From the NCBI GenBank assembly GCA_009842325.1, contig VYFQ01000035.1, positions 1-64,000 on the forward strand: DNA of 64,000 nt, read 5' to 3'. This document shows positions 1 to 8,790 of this stretch, one piece after another. The position numbers and the translations under genes were made by a program. This DNA comes from Acidimicrobiaceae bacterium (GTDB lineage: Bacteria; Actinomycetota; Acidimicrobiia; Acidimicrobiales; Aldehydirespiratoraceae). Below the pieces are notes generated by a model that saw only the letters and a program-made list of their open reading frames with translations, was not told the DNA's origin and did not search any database. Numbering within the stretch: the stretch's first letter is position 1; every line of letters starts with the position of its first letter.

Positions 1-617
1 GGGTCGGCCGGCGGGTCGACGCTGGGAGGAGGGGCGGCCACCAGAACCCGGCGACGGGTCCGCCGCGAGCGCGGACGGGCCGTCTCCTCCTCAATGACAG
101 TCAGCCGCACTCCCCCGGTGACATCGCTGATGAGGTTGAACAGCACCGCGCCGAGCACTGTCAGCCCGCTTCCCGCCAGGACCAGAACCAGCCCGCCGAC
201 GGCCGCGATCCTGAAGATCTGGTCGGCGTTGATCTTGAAGGACTCCAACGCGAACAGCTCCACCACGAAGTTCTCGATGTTGGCGACCAGCCCGGAGTTC
301 ACCGCGAGGTTCCACAGCGTCACCCCCACGAACAACATGACCACCCAGGCACAGAAGTAGAGGATCAACGAGACCTTCAGCACCGACCAGGGCTCGACAT
401 GCCGCACAAGACGGCGGACCCGGCGAGCGCGCAAGCGCCGATTGGACCGGGCTCTCAGGGCGCGGCCGACGGCCGAACGCGGCATCGGCCTCGGGCGAGG
501 ACCGAGCGGGGCGCCGTCGTCGACACTCGAATCCGCGGTGGGATCAGGAGCCGGGGCGTCACCAGACGACGAACCGTGGTTCTGATCACCGGCGCCGGAA
601 GTCGACTCTTCGCTCAT
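1..617 (-). CDS. DUF3566 membrane protein, 3' end cut by window edge
   Basis: The frame starts at ATG 617 and runs off the left edge, so about 205 residues are visible and the C-terminus is missing. Residues 1-50 are acidic and Pro-rich; 57-73 are strongly basic (RRLRARRVRRLVRHV). The DUF3566 core follows, with one predicted membrane helix near 82-104 (core LILYFCAWVVMLF) and another near 136-160. Between them lies an amphipathic stretch (NIENFVVELFALESFKIN). DUF3566 genes normally lie just downstream of gyrA in actinobacteria, as here, with one small gene between. The family has no established biochemical role; it is a small inner-membrane protein. The 33-bp gap from the preceding gene suggests the same transcript. 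Confidence 0.85.
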   Translation of the reverse strand, partial: MSEESTSGAGDQNHGSSSGDAPAPDPTADSSVDDGAPLGPRPRPMPRSAVGRALRARSNRRLRARRVRRLVRHVEPWSVLKVSLILYFCAWVVMLFVGVTLWNLAVNSGLVANIENFVVELFALESFKINADQIFRIAAVGGLVLVLAGSGLTVLGAVLFNLISDVTGGVRLTVIEEETARPRSRRTRRRVLVAAPPPSVDPPAD

Positions 618-650
618 AGTTGTCCACGGCCCCTCCGACGATGCCGCAGT

Positions 651-1022
651 TTAGTTATGCGTTGCATCAGGTGGCGCAGTCCACTCGACCAGGCGTTCAG
701 CCCGGGCTGTCTGGCTGGCACGGCCCACTTGGACCGCAACGGTCACGAGCAGGGCATTGGAATCGCCGTCCGGCTCCTGTTCGGTGTAGGACAGCAGCAA
801 CCCCCCGTTGGCCGCCGCAAGGGCGGCCGCTTCGGTGCGGCCTGCAGCCGCTCCGGCCAATGCCGCCGCGTCGGCCGCAGTCCGGGCCCGGGCGCTCTCG
901 TCAAGGAACCGCCCGATCTCGACGGTCGCCGCAACCACCAGCGTCAACACCAGCAGTACCACAACCATCAGGGGCGCGGCCTGTCCCCGGTCGCGGAGCT
1001 CCGGCCTCGCCCGGGCCGTCAT
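651..1022 (-). CDS. TadG/TadE-like pilus-assembly-type secreted protein (orphan)
   Basis: A 123-residue protein. Near the N-terminus is the TadE/TadG-type motif DRGQAAPLMVVVLLVLTLV, a basic residue followed by one hydrophobic helix (about 16-36). After it comes an Ala-rich amphipathic helix with the EIGRFLDESARARTAADAAA pattern that follows the helix in TadG-like minor pseudopilins. Its ATG overlaps the gyrA stop by 4 nt (ATGA), so it is probably translationally coupled to gyrA. Tad components normally occur with tadA/B/C and a prepilin gene; none is in the window. A TadE/G-like role in Flp-pilus or envelope assembly is therefore a fold-level guess only. Confidence 0.7.
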   Translation of the reverse strand: MTARARPELRDRGQAAPLMVVVLLVLTLVVAATVEIGRFLDESARARTAADAAALAGAAAGRTEAAALAAANGGLLLSYTEQEPDGDSNALLVTVAVQVGRASQTARAERLVEWTAPPDATHN

Positions 1023-3559
1023 TGCCCGTCTGGATCAGCTTCTGAGTGTTCGGAAGGAGCCTGGCTCGAGTTGCCATCCATGTCGTCGCCGACGAGGGCA
1101 ATGGCCACCACCTCGTCGCCCGCGTCGGGGTTCATCACCTTGACCCCCGACGCCATCCGGCTCCGTTCGGACACGTCGCCCACCGGAACTCGGATCACCA
1201 CGCCATTGGCGGTGACAGCCAGAATCTCATCGCCAGGATCCACGACAAGCGTTCCGACCACTTCGCCCTTCTCCTCCGTCGGCTTGGACCCGATGTTCCC
1301 CTGGCCGCCCCGCCCCTTGCAGTTGAACGCGTCCACCGGGGTTCGCTTGCCATAGCCCCGAGTGGTCACATACAGCAGCGCCGAGCCCGGACGGGCCACC
1401 GCGCACGACACGACTGAATCCCCACCGTGTTTGAACTTCAACCCGATGACGCCAGCGGCACCCCGGCCCATCTCACGAACCTGGCGCTGCGCGAAGCGGA
1501 TCGTCTGGCCCAGACGCGACGACAGCAAGATGTCGTGCACCCCGTCGGTCGGCACGACCGCTACCAGCTCATCGTCGTCGCGCAGGCGAATGGCGATGAG
1601 GCCCGCTTTGCGGGACGAGTCGTAAGCCGTGAACTTCGTGCGCTTCACCCGGCCCTTAGCCGTGGCGAACAGCAGGTACCGGTTCATCTCGTAGTCACGC
1701 GTGTCGATCACGGCCTGGATCCGCTCGCCGTCCTGCAGCGACAGCAGGTTCACGATCGAGGTGCCCCGCGCGGTGCGCGAGGCCACCGGCACCTCATGGG
1801 CCTTCAGCCGGTAGACCCGACCCCGGTTGCTGAAGAACAACAGGTAGGAGTGAGCCGTGGTGTGGATCAGGTGCATGACGCTGTCGGCTTCCTTGAGCTT
1901 CGCGCCGGCCACCCCGCGGCCGCCGCGACCCTGCAGGCGGAACTCGTCTGTGGGAACCGTCTTGACGTAACCCGACGCCGACATGGTGAACACCAGGTCG
2001 TCGTCGTCGATCAAGTCCTCGATGTCGAGCTCGCCCGGGTCGATCTCGAGCACTGATCTGCGACCGGTCCCGAACTTCTCAGCGATCTCCTTGAGTTCGT
2101 CGCGGATCGCCATCCGGAGGCGATGCTCGTCGGCCAGCAGCGCCTCCAGGTCCGCGATCAGGGTGCGCTTCTCGGTGGCCTCCGCCTCAAGCTGGGTGCG
2201 GCCCAGGCGAGTCAGGCGGGAAAGGGCCATGTCGAGAATGTGGTTGGCCTGCTCCTCCGAGAACTCGTAGGGCTCAGCCATCAGGGACGCCCGGGCCGCG
2301 GCGGTGTTCTCGCTGGCGCGGATCGTGGCGATGATCTCGTCGATGGCGTCCAGCGCGCGCAGCAGCCCTTCCACGATGTGGAGCCGTGACCGAGCCGCGG
2401 CCAAGCGGAACTCCGACCGCCGGGTCACCACCTCGATCTGATGAGCGACGTATGCGACCAGCGCGTCGCGCAGGCTGAGCGTGCGAGGCACCCCGTCCAC
2501 CAGCGCCACCACGTTCATGGCGAAGCTGGACTGCAGCGGAGTGTGCTTCCAGAGGTTATTCTGCACCACCTCGGGGTTTGCGTCCCGCTTGAGCTTGATC
2601 ACGAACCGGGTGTCGTCGCCCGCGGATTCATCGTTGACGTCGGCGATTCCCTCCAACTCCCTGGCGTTGACCAGGTCCGCGATCTTGCGGGCGACGGCGC
2701 CGGCCGACACCTGGTAGGGCAGGGCGGTGACTACGAGCGCATTGCGGCCCGCGATCTCGGCGAGCACCACGTCGGCTCGCATCTTCACTGAGCCGCGCCC
2801 GGTCCGGTAGGCCGACTCGAACCCGCTGCGGCCCAAGATCTTGCCGCCGGTGGGAAAGTCCGGGCCGTGCACACACGCCATCAGGTCCTCGACGCCGGCG
2901 TCGGGGTCCTCCAGGAGCAGTACCACCGCGTCGATCACCTCGGCGAGGTTGTGAGGCGGAATGTTGGTGGCCATGCCCACCGCGATCCCTTGGCTGCCGT
3001 TCACCAGGAGGTTCGGCAGGCGGGCCGGAAGGACGGCCGGCTCGGTGAAGTCCCCCGAGTAGTTGTCGACGAAGTCGACCGTGTCCTCGCCGATGTCGGC
3101 GAGCATCGACATGGCCAGCGCGTCGAGACGGCACTCGGTGTAGCGGGACGCGGCCGGCGGGTCCTCGGGCGAGCCGTAGTTGCCGTGGAAGTCGATGAGG
3201 GGGTGTTGCAACGAGAACGGCTGAGCCATCCGGGCCAGGGCGTCGTAGATGGCTGCGTCGCCGTGGGGGTGGAAGCGGGCCATCACGTCACCCACCACTC
3301 GGGCGCACTTGACATGGCCTCGGTCGGGGCGGAAGCCCTGGTCGTACATCGACCACAGGATCCGGCGGTGTACCGGCTTGAGACCATCGCGGGCGTCGGG
3401 CAGCGCCCGGCTGATGATCACCGACATGGCGTAATCCAGGAAGGAGCTCTCCATCTCCTCCTGTATTTCGACGACGGTTACCCCCAGGCTGTCACCGGTC
3501 ACGGGGCCCGTGGGTTCCGGGGAGTCAGCTTCGCCGGTTCCGCCTGTCGTTTCGTTCAT
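1019..3559 (-). CDS. gyrA: DNA gyrase subunit A
   Basis: Type II topoisomerase subunit of 846 residues that cleaves and rejoins DNA, acting with GyrB. The catalytic Tyr is Y140 in AASRYTEC. The quinolone-contact segment reads HPHGDAAIYDAL, with Ala102 at the position of E. coli Ser83 and Asp106 at that of Asp87. A GyrA box-type motif (GRGGRG) and C-terminal beta-pinwheel repeats follow. An acidic N-terminal extension of about 25 residues precedes the conserved core. The gene lies 20 bp downstream of gyrB on the same strand, the usual gyrBA order, and its stop overlaps the next gene. Ala at the Ser83 position is also seen in mycobacteria and is associated there with intrinsically lower quinolone affinity. 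Confidence 0.98.
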   Translation of the reverse strand: MNETTGGTGEADSPEPTGPVTGDSLGVTVVEIQEEMESSFLDYAMSVIISRALPDARDGLKPVHRRILWSMYDQGFRPDRGHVKCARVVGDVMARFHPHGDAAIYDALARMAQPFSLQHPLIDFHGNYGSPEDPPAASRYTECRLDALAMSMLADIGEDTVDFVDNYSGDFTEPAVLPARLPNLLVNGSQGIAVGMATNIPPHNLAEVIDAVVLLLEDPDAGVEDLMACVHGPDFPTGGKILGRSGFESAYRTGRGSVKMRADVVLAEIAGRNALVVTALPYQVSAGAVARKIADLVNARELEGIADVNDESAGDDTRFVIKLKRDANPEVVQNNLWKHTPLQSSFAMNVVALVDGVPRTLSLRDALVAYVAHQIEVVTRRSEFRLAAARSRLHIVEGLLRALDAIDEIIATIRASENTAAARASLMAEPYEFSEEQANHILDMALSRLTRLGRTQLEAEATEKRTLIADLEALLADEHRLRMAIRDELKEIAEKFGTGRRSVLEIDPGELDIEDLIDDDDLVFTMSASGYVKTVPTDEFRLQGRGGRGVAGAKLKEADSVMHLIHTTAHSYLLFFSNRGRVYRLKAHEVPVASRTARGTSIVNLLSLQDGERIQAVIDTRDYEMNRYLLFATAKGRVKRTKFTAYDSSRKAGLIAIRLRDDDELVAVVPTDGVHDILLSSRLGQTIRFAQRQVREMGRGAAGVIGLKFKHGGDSVVSCAVARPGSALLYVTTRGYGKRTPVDAFNCKGRGGQGNIGSKPTEEKGEVVGTLVVDPGDEILAVTANGVVIRVPVGDVSERSRMASGVKVMNPDAGDEVVAIALVGDDMDGNSSQAPSEHSEADPDGQ

Positions 3560-3579
3560 GGGGGTGCTTCCGTGGGGGA

Positions 3580-5646
3580 TCAGAAGTCGAGGTTGCGGAC
3601 TTCTCGGGCATTGGTGACGATGAAGTTCTTGCGCTGCTCAACGTCGTCGCCCATGAGCACTGAGATGACCTGATCGGCGATCGCAGCCTCCTCGACCGAC
3701 ACCTGCAACAGGCTGCGCGTCTGCGGGTCCATGGTGGTGGAGCGCAACTCGTCCCAGTCCATCTCCCCCAGTCCCTTGAGCCGCTGGAACTCGCGCTTGT
3801 GCTTGGGGCTCCCGGCTAGGAACGCATCCTTGGCCGCGTCGTCGAGCAGGTAGACCGTCTTCGAGTTCGACACCTTGGTGGAGTACAGCGGCGGCTGGGC
3901 CACATACACGTAGCCGGCTTCGACCAGCGGGCGCATCTGGCGGTAGAAGAACGTGAGCAGGAGTGTGCGGATGTGGCTGCCGTCCACGTCGGCGTCCGCC
4001 AGCACTATCACTTTGTGGTACCGGGCCTTGCCGATGTCGCAGCCGTGGTCGTCGGGATCGCGTCCGTCCGCCGGGTCGCGATCGCCATTGTCATTGGCGG
4101 CGCCGTTGGAGCCCGCTGCGCCGCCGATGCCGGTGCCTATGGCTGCGATGATGGCCTGGATCTCGTTGTTCTTGAGCATCCTGTCGATGCGAGCCCGCTC
4201 AACGTTGAGGATCTTGCCCCTGATCGGCAGCACCGCCTGGGTCTCGGGATCGCGTGCCCGCACCGCAGAACCGCCCGCGGAGTCTCCCTCCACAATGAAC
4301 AGCTCCCTGCGGGCTGAGTCGGTGGCTGTGCAATCCTTCAGCTTGTCGGGCATGCCGGCACCGTCCAGCAGTGACTTGGAACGAACCTCGGAACGCACCC
4401 GAGCGGCAGCCTCGCGAGCCGCGGAGGCCGCCACGGCCTTCAACACGGCCCTTCTTGCCTCGGCCGGGTGCTCCTCAAGCCATTCCGACAGGTGGCGGTT
4501 GGTGACCCGCTCGGTGAAGGACCGCATCGACATGTTGCCCAACTTGGCCTTCGTCTGCCCTTCGAACTGGGGCTGTCCGATGCGCACGCTGACGATGGCG
4601 GTGAGGCCCTCACGGATGTCCTCGCCCTGGAGGTTCTCAGCCTTCTCCTTGAGCAACCCCTTCTCGCGGGCGTAGGCATTGACAGTACGGGTCAGCGCCG
4701 AGCGGAACCCCTGCTCATGCATGCCGCCGTCGATGGTGGAGATCCCGTTGGCAAAACTGTGCAGGCCGTCGGTGTTGAAGCCGCTGCTCCACTGGAACGC
4801 CACTTCCACCTCGTGCGGATTGCCGTCGATGGTCTCCGTGTCGGCGAAGTGCCCCACGGCATCGAAGAGCCGGACCTTCGACTGGTTCAGGCGGCTCACA
4901 TAGTCGACAATGCCGCCCTCGTAGCGGAATGACGTCCACTCGGTGTGTCCATGCGGGCCAGGCCTCAGGTCGCGCACCCGGATTTCCAGACCCCGGTTCA
5001 AGAACGCCATCATCTCCAAGCGTTCGGCCACCGTCTGGTACCGGAACGACACATCCTCCAAGACCAAGGAATCCGGCCAGAACCGGATCGTCGTGCCCGT
5101 CCGGATGTCGCCGTTCAGCTGTGGCGCGGGCCCCAGCACGGAGAGGGACTCCTCAATCTCGCCGCCGTCGACGAAGGTCATGCGATGCCGTTGCCCGGAG
5201 CGGTAGATGTCGACTTCCATCCTCTCTGAGAGGGCATTGACCACCGAGACGCCGACGCCGTGGAGGCCGCCCGAGATCTTGTAGCCGTCGCCACCGAACT
5301 TCCCGCCCGCGTGCAGCAGCGTCATCACCAACTCAGCCGCGGGAATGTGGTCATGGAGAGGATGCGGCTCGGTGGGAATGCCGCGGCCGTCGTCACCCAC
5401 CTCACACGAACCGTCCTCGTGGAGTGTCACGTCGATCCGGGTGCAGTATCCGGCCATGGCCTCGTCCACCGAGTTGTCCACAACCTCCCACACGAGATGG
5501 TGCAGGCCGGTCGGGCCGGTCGACCCGATGTACATGCTGGGGCGCTCGCGCACAGCCTCGAGACCCTCCAGGACCGTGATTTCAAGCGCGCCGTACGAGG
5601 GGTCGGCGCCGGGGGTCGTCTCGATTGCCGGCTCGCTGGCAGTCAC
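3580..5646 (-). CDS. gyrB: DNA gyrase subunit B
   Basis: ATPase subunit of gyrase, 688 residues from GTG 5646, chosen because GAGGAGGG lies about 12 nt upstream; the open frame continues further but without family similarity. GHKL ATP-binding motifs are present (VWEVVDNSVDEA, DDGRGIP, GGLHGVGVSVVNALS). The Toprim motifs EGDSAGGSA and DADVDGSHIR are intact. An unusual Gly/Asn/Asp-rich insertion of roughly 25 residues (about 507-533) sits between GTGIG and the YHKVIVLADADVDG strand, where other GyrBs have only a short loop. The C-terminal EAAIADQVISVLMGDDVE segment is typical. It lies upstream of gyrA; the preceding 340 bp contain repeats. Confidence 0.97.
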   Translation of the reverse strand: MTASEPAIETTPGADPSYGALEITVLEGLEAVRERPSMYIGSTGPTGLHHLVWEVVDNSVDEAMAGYCTRIDVTLHEDGSCEVGDDGRGIPTEPHPLHDHIPAAELVMTLLHAGGKFGGDGYKISGGLHGVGVSVVNALSERMEVDIYRSGQRHRMTFVDGGEIEESLSVLGPAPQLNGDIRTGTTIRFWPDSLVLEDVSFRYQTVAERLEMMAFLNRGLEIRVRDLRPGPHGHTEWTSFRYEGGIVDYVSRLNQSKVRLFDAVGHFADTETIDGNPHEVEVAFQWSSGFNTDGLHSFANGISTIDGGMHEQGFRSALTRTVNAYAREKGLLKEKAENLQGEDIREGLTAIVSVRIGQPQFEGQTKAKLGNMSMRSFTERVTNRHLSEWLEEHPAEARRAVLKAVAASAAREAAARVRSEVRSKSLLDGAGMPDKLKDCTATDSARRELFIVEGDSAGGSAVRARDPETQAVLPIRGKILNVERARIDRMLKNNEIQAIIAAIGTGIGGAAGSNGAANDNGDRDPADGRDPDDHGCDIGKARYHKVIVLADADVDGSHIRTLLLTFFYRQMRPLVEAGYVYVAQPPLYSTKVSNSKTVYLLDDAAKDAFLAGSPKHKREFQRLKGLGEMDWDELRSTTMDPQTRSLLQVSVEEAAIADQVISVLMGDDVEQRKNFIVTNAREVRNLDF

Positions 5647-5987
5647 GCCGAACAGACCCTCCTCACACGGTCCCGCGGGCAGCGGGCGACGATGGATCGA
5701 AGGTCTGCCGCCCAACAAGACGGAGGCTCGGAGCACTCACTGGCACGACCCGGCCACAGCAGACAAGGACCGGGCGAGCCGGGGGCACCGAACCGGGGCA
5801 AAGCCCTTCATCGAGCCACCGATCACGCCCGTCATTCTACCAGCGAGCACCAGCCGAACGGCGCGTTACTTGACTGTGTCTCCCGCTCTTGTTCGCTGCG
5901 CTCACGGGCCGCTCGAGCCTTGTTCCCCGCTCCTGTTCGCTGCGCTCACGGGCCGCTCGGGCCCCGGGGGCCTCGCACGCTCGGCCT
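5647..5987. other. Intergenic region between gyrB and dciA with repeats
   Basis: This 341-bp gap precedes gyrB on the minus strand and must hold its promoter; I could not identify convincing -35/-10 boxes. The left half shows no conserved coding frame. The right half carries two near-identical 38-bp direct repeats (5882-5919 and 5926-5963) and a GC-rich palindrome, GGCCCCGGGGGCC (5960-5972). The palindrome lies just after the dciA stop and could end transcripts from the dnaA-dnaN-recF-dciA direction. Confidence 0.6.
5882..5963. repeat. Two tandem copies of a 38-bp dispersed intergenic repeat
   Basis: Copy 1 (5882-5919) and copy 2 (5926-5963) match at 36 of 38 positions and share the core CTGTTCGCTGCGCTCACGG, with one mismatch in copy 1. 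A related copy occurs at 37378-37414. Both sites are intergenic and next to a GC-rich palindrome or hairpin. They look like a REP/BIME-type dispersed element rather than coding sequence. Confidence 0.75.
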
Positions 5988-6299
5988 CTAGTCCGCGACC
6001 GGCCTCACCCGCACCGCGATCGACGTCAGCCGATCGGTGGACGACAGTTCATTGACCCGTTCCAGCACCTGTTCGGCCAGCCATCGCACCTCGCTGGCCC
6101 ACATCGAATCAGAGGCCACGATCACTAGCCGATCACCCTCCACTGCGGCGGGTCGGCAGTGCCGAGCCACGTCGGCCCCCACCACCTCCTCCCACCGGTG
6201 GAACACCGTCGACAGCAAGTCGGCGGGTGGCGCGCCGAGCGAGCCCAACACCCGCTCCAAAGCATCAGCCAGCTCGATGGGCTCATCTCCCGCTGACAC
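5988..6299 (-). CDS. dciA: DciA-type helicase loader/operator (DUF721)
   Basis: A 103-residue protein matching DUF721: ELADALERVLGSLGAP followed by VFHRWEEVVGADVARHCRP and a DGDRL-like strand (VEGDRLVIVASDSMWASEVRWL). DUF721 proteins are DciA, which delivers the replicative helicase DnaB in bacteria that lack DnaC or DnaI. It starts with GTG 6299, 2 bp after the recF stop, and is the last gene of the dnaA-dnaN-recF series. dnaB lies at 28.2 kb in this same window. The length fits short actinobacterial members, which have the KH-like core and little else. Confidence 0.85.
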   Translation of the reverse strand: MSAGDEPIELADALERVLGSLGAPPADLLSTVFHRWEEVVGADVARHCRPAAVEGDRLVIVASDSMWASEVRWLAEQVLERVNELSSTDRLTSIAVRVRPVAD

Positions 6300-6301
6300 C
6301 G

Positions 6302-7387
6302 TCAGAACGACCTAGCGGTGCCGTCGACGACCCGGATCATCTGGTGGGGCTGGACGCCCGCTGGCAGCTCCGTTGTTGCAGTGGTGAGGATTCGCTGACC
6401 GGGCGGGAGCGTCTCCAATAGAGCGGCCGCCCGGCCGGCGTCCAGTTCTGAGAACACGTCATCGAGCAACAACACCGGCTCCACGCCCCGGCACTCGCGA
6501 ACTTCGGCGTCCACCGCCAATCGCAACGCCAACGCAAGGGACCTCTGCTCCCCCTGAGAAGCATGGCTTCGGGCCGGAAGCCCGCCCACCTCCAGCAGGA
6601 CGTCGTCGCGGTGGGGACCCACCGTGCTCGTTGATCGCTTGAGATCGGTGGGTCGGGCAGCGGCAAGCGCCCCGGCCAACGAATCCTCTCCCCAGGACGA
6701 GAGGTAGGTCACAGCGGCGCCGCCCTGCCCCTGGGAGATGTGGCCATAGTGACGCCGGATCCGGGGTTCCATCGCAGCCAGCAGGTCACGACGCCGGATG
6801 CGGAGCTCGTCGCCCACTGCGGCCAGCTTGTCGTCCCACACGTCCAGGGTGATGGCCACGTCACCAACGGCGCGGCCTTGCGCCTGGCGCAACAGGGTGT
6901 TGCGCTGTCGAAGGATCCGGTCCAACTCGCTGCGCAGTGCACCCCAGGCAGGCCGGACCGACGCCAGGGCGTCGTCCATCCATCGTCGCCGGACGGCGGG
7001 CTCGCCCTTCACCAATTCGAGGTCCTCCGGCGAGAAGGCCGTGGCCGTGAGCACCCCGAGCAAGTCGCGGCGTCGCGCCACCTGCTGCCGGTTCACCCTC
7101 ACCCGGTTTGGTCGGGCCCGGGCCAGTTCCACCTCGATCAATATCTCGCGGTCCCCGTCCCCAAACCCCGCGCAGCGAATGACCGCCGCCGATGCCCCAT
7201 CACGTATGAGGGCCGCATCGGCGGCACCTCGGAACGAACCCAGTCCGGCCGCGAAGCCCAAGGCCTCGAGCAAGTTGGTCTTCCCATGGCCGTTCGGCCC
7301 GATAATCGCCGTCATGCCCGGGGCGAAGACAACCTCGGCTTCGGCGTAGGACCGGAAGTCGATAAGCGACAGCGAGCAGACCCGCAC
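6302..7387 (-). CDS. recF: DNA replication and repair protein RecF
   Basis: SMC-like ATPase of 361 residues that promotes RecA loading at gaps and stalled forks. Walker A is GPNGHGKTN (about 30-38), the ABC signature is SQGEQRSLALAL, and Walker B is VLLLDDVFSELD; the N-terminal motif LIDFRSYAEAEV is typical. GTG start at 7387. It lies 18 bp after dnaN and 2 bp before dciA, consistent with one operon. Length and motifs are complete, with nothing unusual. Confidence 0.97.
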   Translation of the reverse strand: MRVCSLSLIDFRSYAEAEVVFAPGMTAIIGPNGHGKTNLLEALGFAAGLGSFRGAADAALIRDGASAAVIRCAGFGDGDREILIEVELARARPNRVRVNRQQVARRRDLLGVLTATAFSPEDLELVKGEPAVRRRWMDDALASVRPAWGALRSELDRILRQRNTLLRQAQGRAVGDVAITLDVWDDKLAAVGDELRIRRRDLLAAMEPRIRRHYGHISQGQGGAAVTYLSSWGEDSLAGALAAARPTDLKRSTSTVGPHRDDVLLEVGGLPARSHASQGEQRSLALALRLAVDAEVRECRGVEPVLLLDDVFSELDAGRAAALLETLPPGQRILTTATTELPAGVQPHQMIRVVDGTARSF

Positions 7388-7405
7388 GGCCGATGCCCGA
7401 GACGA

Positions 7406-8542
7406 TCAGCTCACCCGCACCGGCATAAGCAGATAAAGGAACCCCTCGTCCCCCACCGAACGAAGCAAGGCTGGCTTCACTGCGTCCGCCGTCTCCAGCG
7501 TGACTTCCTCGCCGGTGGTGGCCTCTATGCCATCGATGAGGTAGCCGGGGTTGAACGCGACAGTCAGATCCTCACCCACGTAATTGGCTTCCATGGATTC
7601 GTTCGCTTTGCCGACGTCGTGCGTTATGGCAATGACTTCAAGGCTCCCGTCGCTCATCACCAACCGGACCGGCGTCGAATCCTGGGCAAGGAGGCGTACT
7701 CGTCGAACGACTTCCAGCAGCTGCTCACGACTGGCGGTCAGGCAATTTGGATGGTCAGTCGGGATCAAGCCCTGATAGTTGGGGAAGTCCCCCGGAATCA
7801 GCCGCGTGGTCAGCTGGACGTTTCCCACTACGAACTGCGCATAGTGTTCGGCCAACTTCAACGTCACCTCGTCTGAATCCGCGATCAGCCGCTGCAACTC
7901 ACCGAGAGCGCGGCTCGGCACGAGAACTCTCTGGTGCTCACCGAGGATCGACGAGCCCTCAAGATCTCGTACCGAGAGCCGATACGAGTCCGTCGAGACC
8001 AGCCGCAGACGACCCTCCCCCTCCGAAGCCATAAGCACACCGGTGAGGATCGGCCTGGAGTCATCGGACGAAGCCGACCTGACAACCTGGCTGAGCGCAT
8101 CCCGGAATTCGGCCCCGCTGAACGTGACTGCCGGACTGAACGCCGCCGAGTCGCCGTCCGCGTTTGCTTCCTGGGTGAAAGACAACTGCGGATAGTCCTC
8201 CTCCGGGATCAGCCGGATCGAGAACTCCGATGAACCGGCCACGATCGAGGCCTCGCCCTCGGTCACCGAGAACTCCACCGCTCCGGCCGGAACCGCCCGC
8301 ACCACATCGGTGAGCAGCCGGGCTGGTGTCACCGCGGCGCCGCCGGCGGTACCCAGCACCTCTGCTGTCACCGACAGCGTCAAGTCGAGGTCACTGCCCG
8401 TAACGGTGAGAACGCCCTCGGTAAGGTCGAGATGAGCCCCCGTCAACGCGGCGCGGTTCGAACTGGCACCCGCCGCGGCCCGCACCGCGACTGTCAGAGC
8501 GTCCAAGAGCGTGTCTCGTTCGCAACGGAACTTCATGCCCAT
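7406..8542 (-). CDS. dnaN: DNA polymerase III beta subunit (sliding clamp)
   Basis: Ring-shaped processivity clamp of 378 residues with three repeated clamp folds. Recognisable segments include MKFRCERDTLLDAL at the N-terminus, RPILTGVLMASEGEGRLRLVSTDSYRLS in the middle domain (read as two parts) and the C-terminal YLLMPVRVS, whose PVR motif forms the partner-binding pocket. Two in-frame ATGs lie six bases apart (8542 and 8536); a GAGGAGAAG Shine-Dalgarno lies upstream of both, so the exact start is open. It follows dnaA by 248 bp. Confidence 0.97.
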   Translation of the reverse strand: MGMKFRCERDTLLDALTVAVRAAAGASSNRAALTGAHLDLTEGVLTVTGSDLDLTLSVTAEVLGTAGGAAVTPARLLTDVVRAVPAGAVEFSVTEGEASIVAGSSEFSIRLIPEEDYPQLSFTQEANADGDSAAFSPAVTFSGAEFRDALSQVVRSASSDDSRPILTGVLMASEGEGRLRLVSTDSYRLSVRDLEGSSILGEHQRVLVPSRALGELQRLIADSDEVTLKLAEHYAQFVVGNVQLTTRLIPGDFPNYQGLIPTDHPNCLTASREQLLEVVRRVRLLAQDSTPVRLVMSDGSLEVIAITHDVGKANESMEANYVGEDLTVAFNPGYLIDGIEATTGEEVTLETADAVKPALLRSVGDEGFLYLLMPVRVS

Positions 8543-8729
8543 GATCTTCTTGCTTCTCCTCTAACTGGATTCATAGGGTTGTAGAGGACATTAGGCACTG
8601 TGGATTGGGGATTTGGGTCGGCTCGCCTTGGAATCACAGCGCTTCTGATATGCCCAGATTTGCCGTGCCGGTCAGTGAGCCGGCGGCGCGTTGCCGATCG
8701 GATGTTGATTCCGGTGTCGTTTGGCACAG

Positions 8730-8738
8730 TTGTCCAGA
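8730..8738 (+). promoter_or_regulatory. Single DnaA-box-like site in the dnaA-dnaN gap
   Basis: TTGTCCAGA differs by one base from the actinobacterial DnaA box TTGTCCACA. A weaker site, TGTGGATTG, lies at 8599-8607. The 248-bp gap otherwise shows no AT-rich tract and no box cluster, unlike the gap on the other side of dnaA. It could serve local regulation of dnaN; a role as the main origin looks less likely. Confidence 0.35.
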
Positions 8739-8790
8739 GGAGTGGGGGCAACGGTCCCCATGGTTCTCCCCTGTGCCTGGTGGACTGCGC

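Noticed and set aside
399-1355. Long plus-strand open frame opposite gyrA and the TadG-like gene
   Set aside because: It is antisense to well-conserved genes, lacks family features and shows Arg/Pro-rich composition typical of shadow frames in GC-rich DNA.
8543-8790. dnaA-dnaN gap as the main oriC
   Set aside because: Only one DnaA-box-like site with a single mismatch and no AT-rich tract; the rpmH side is much better supported.
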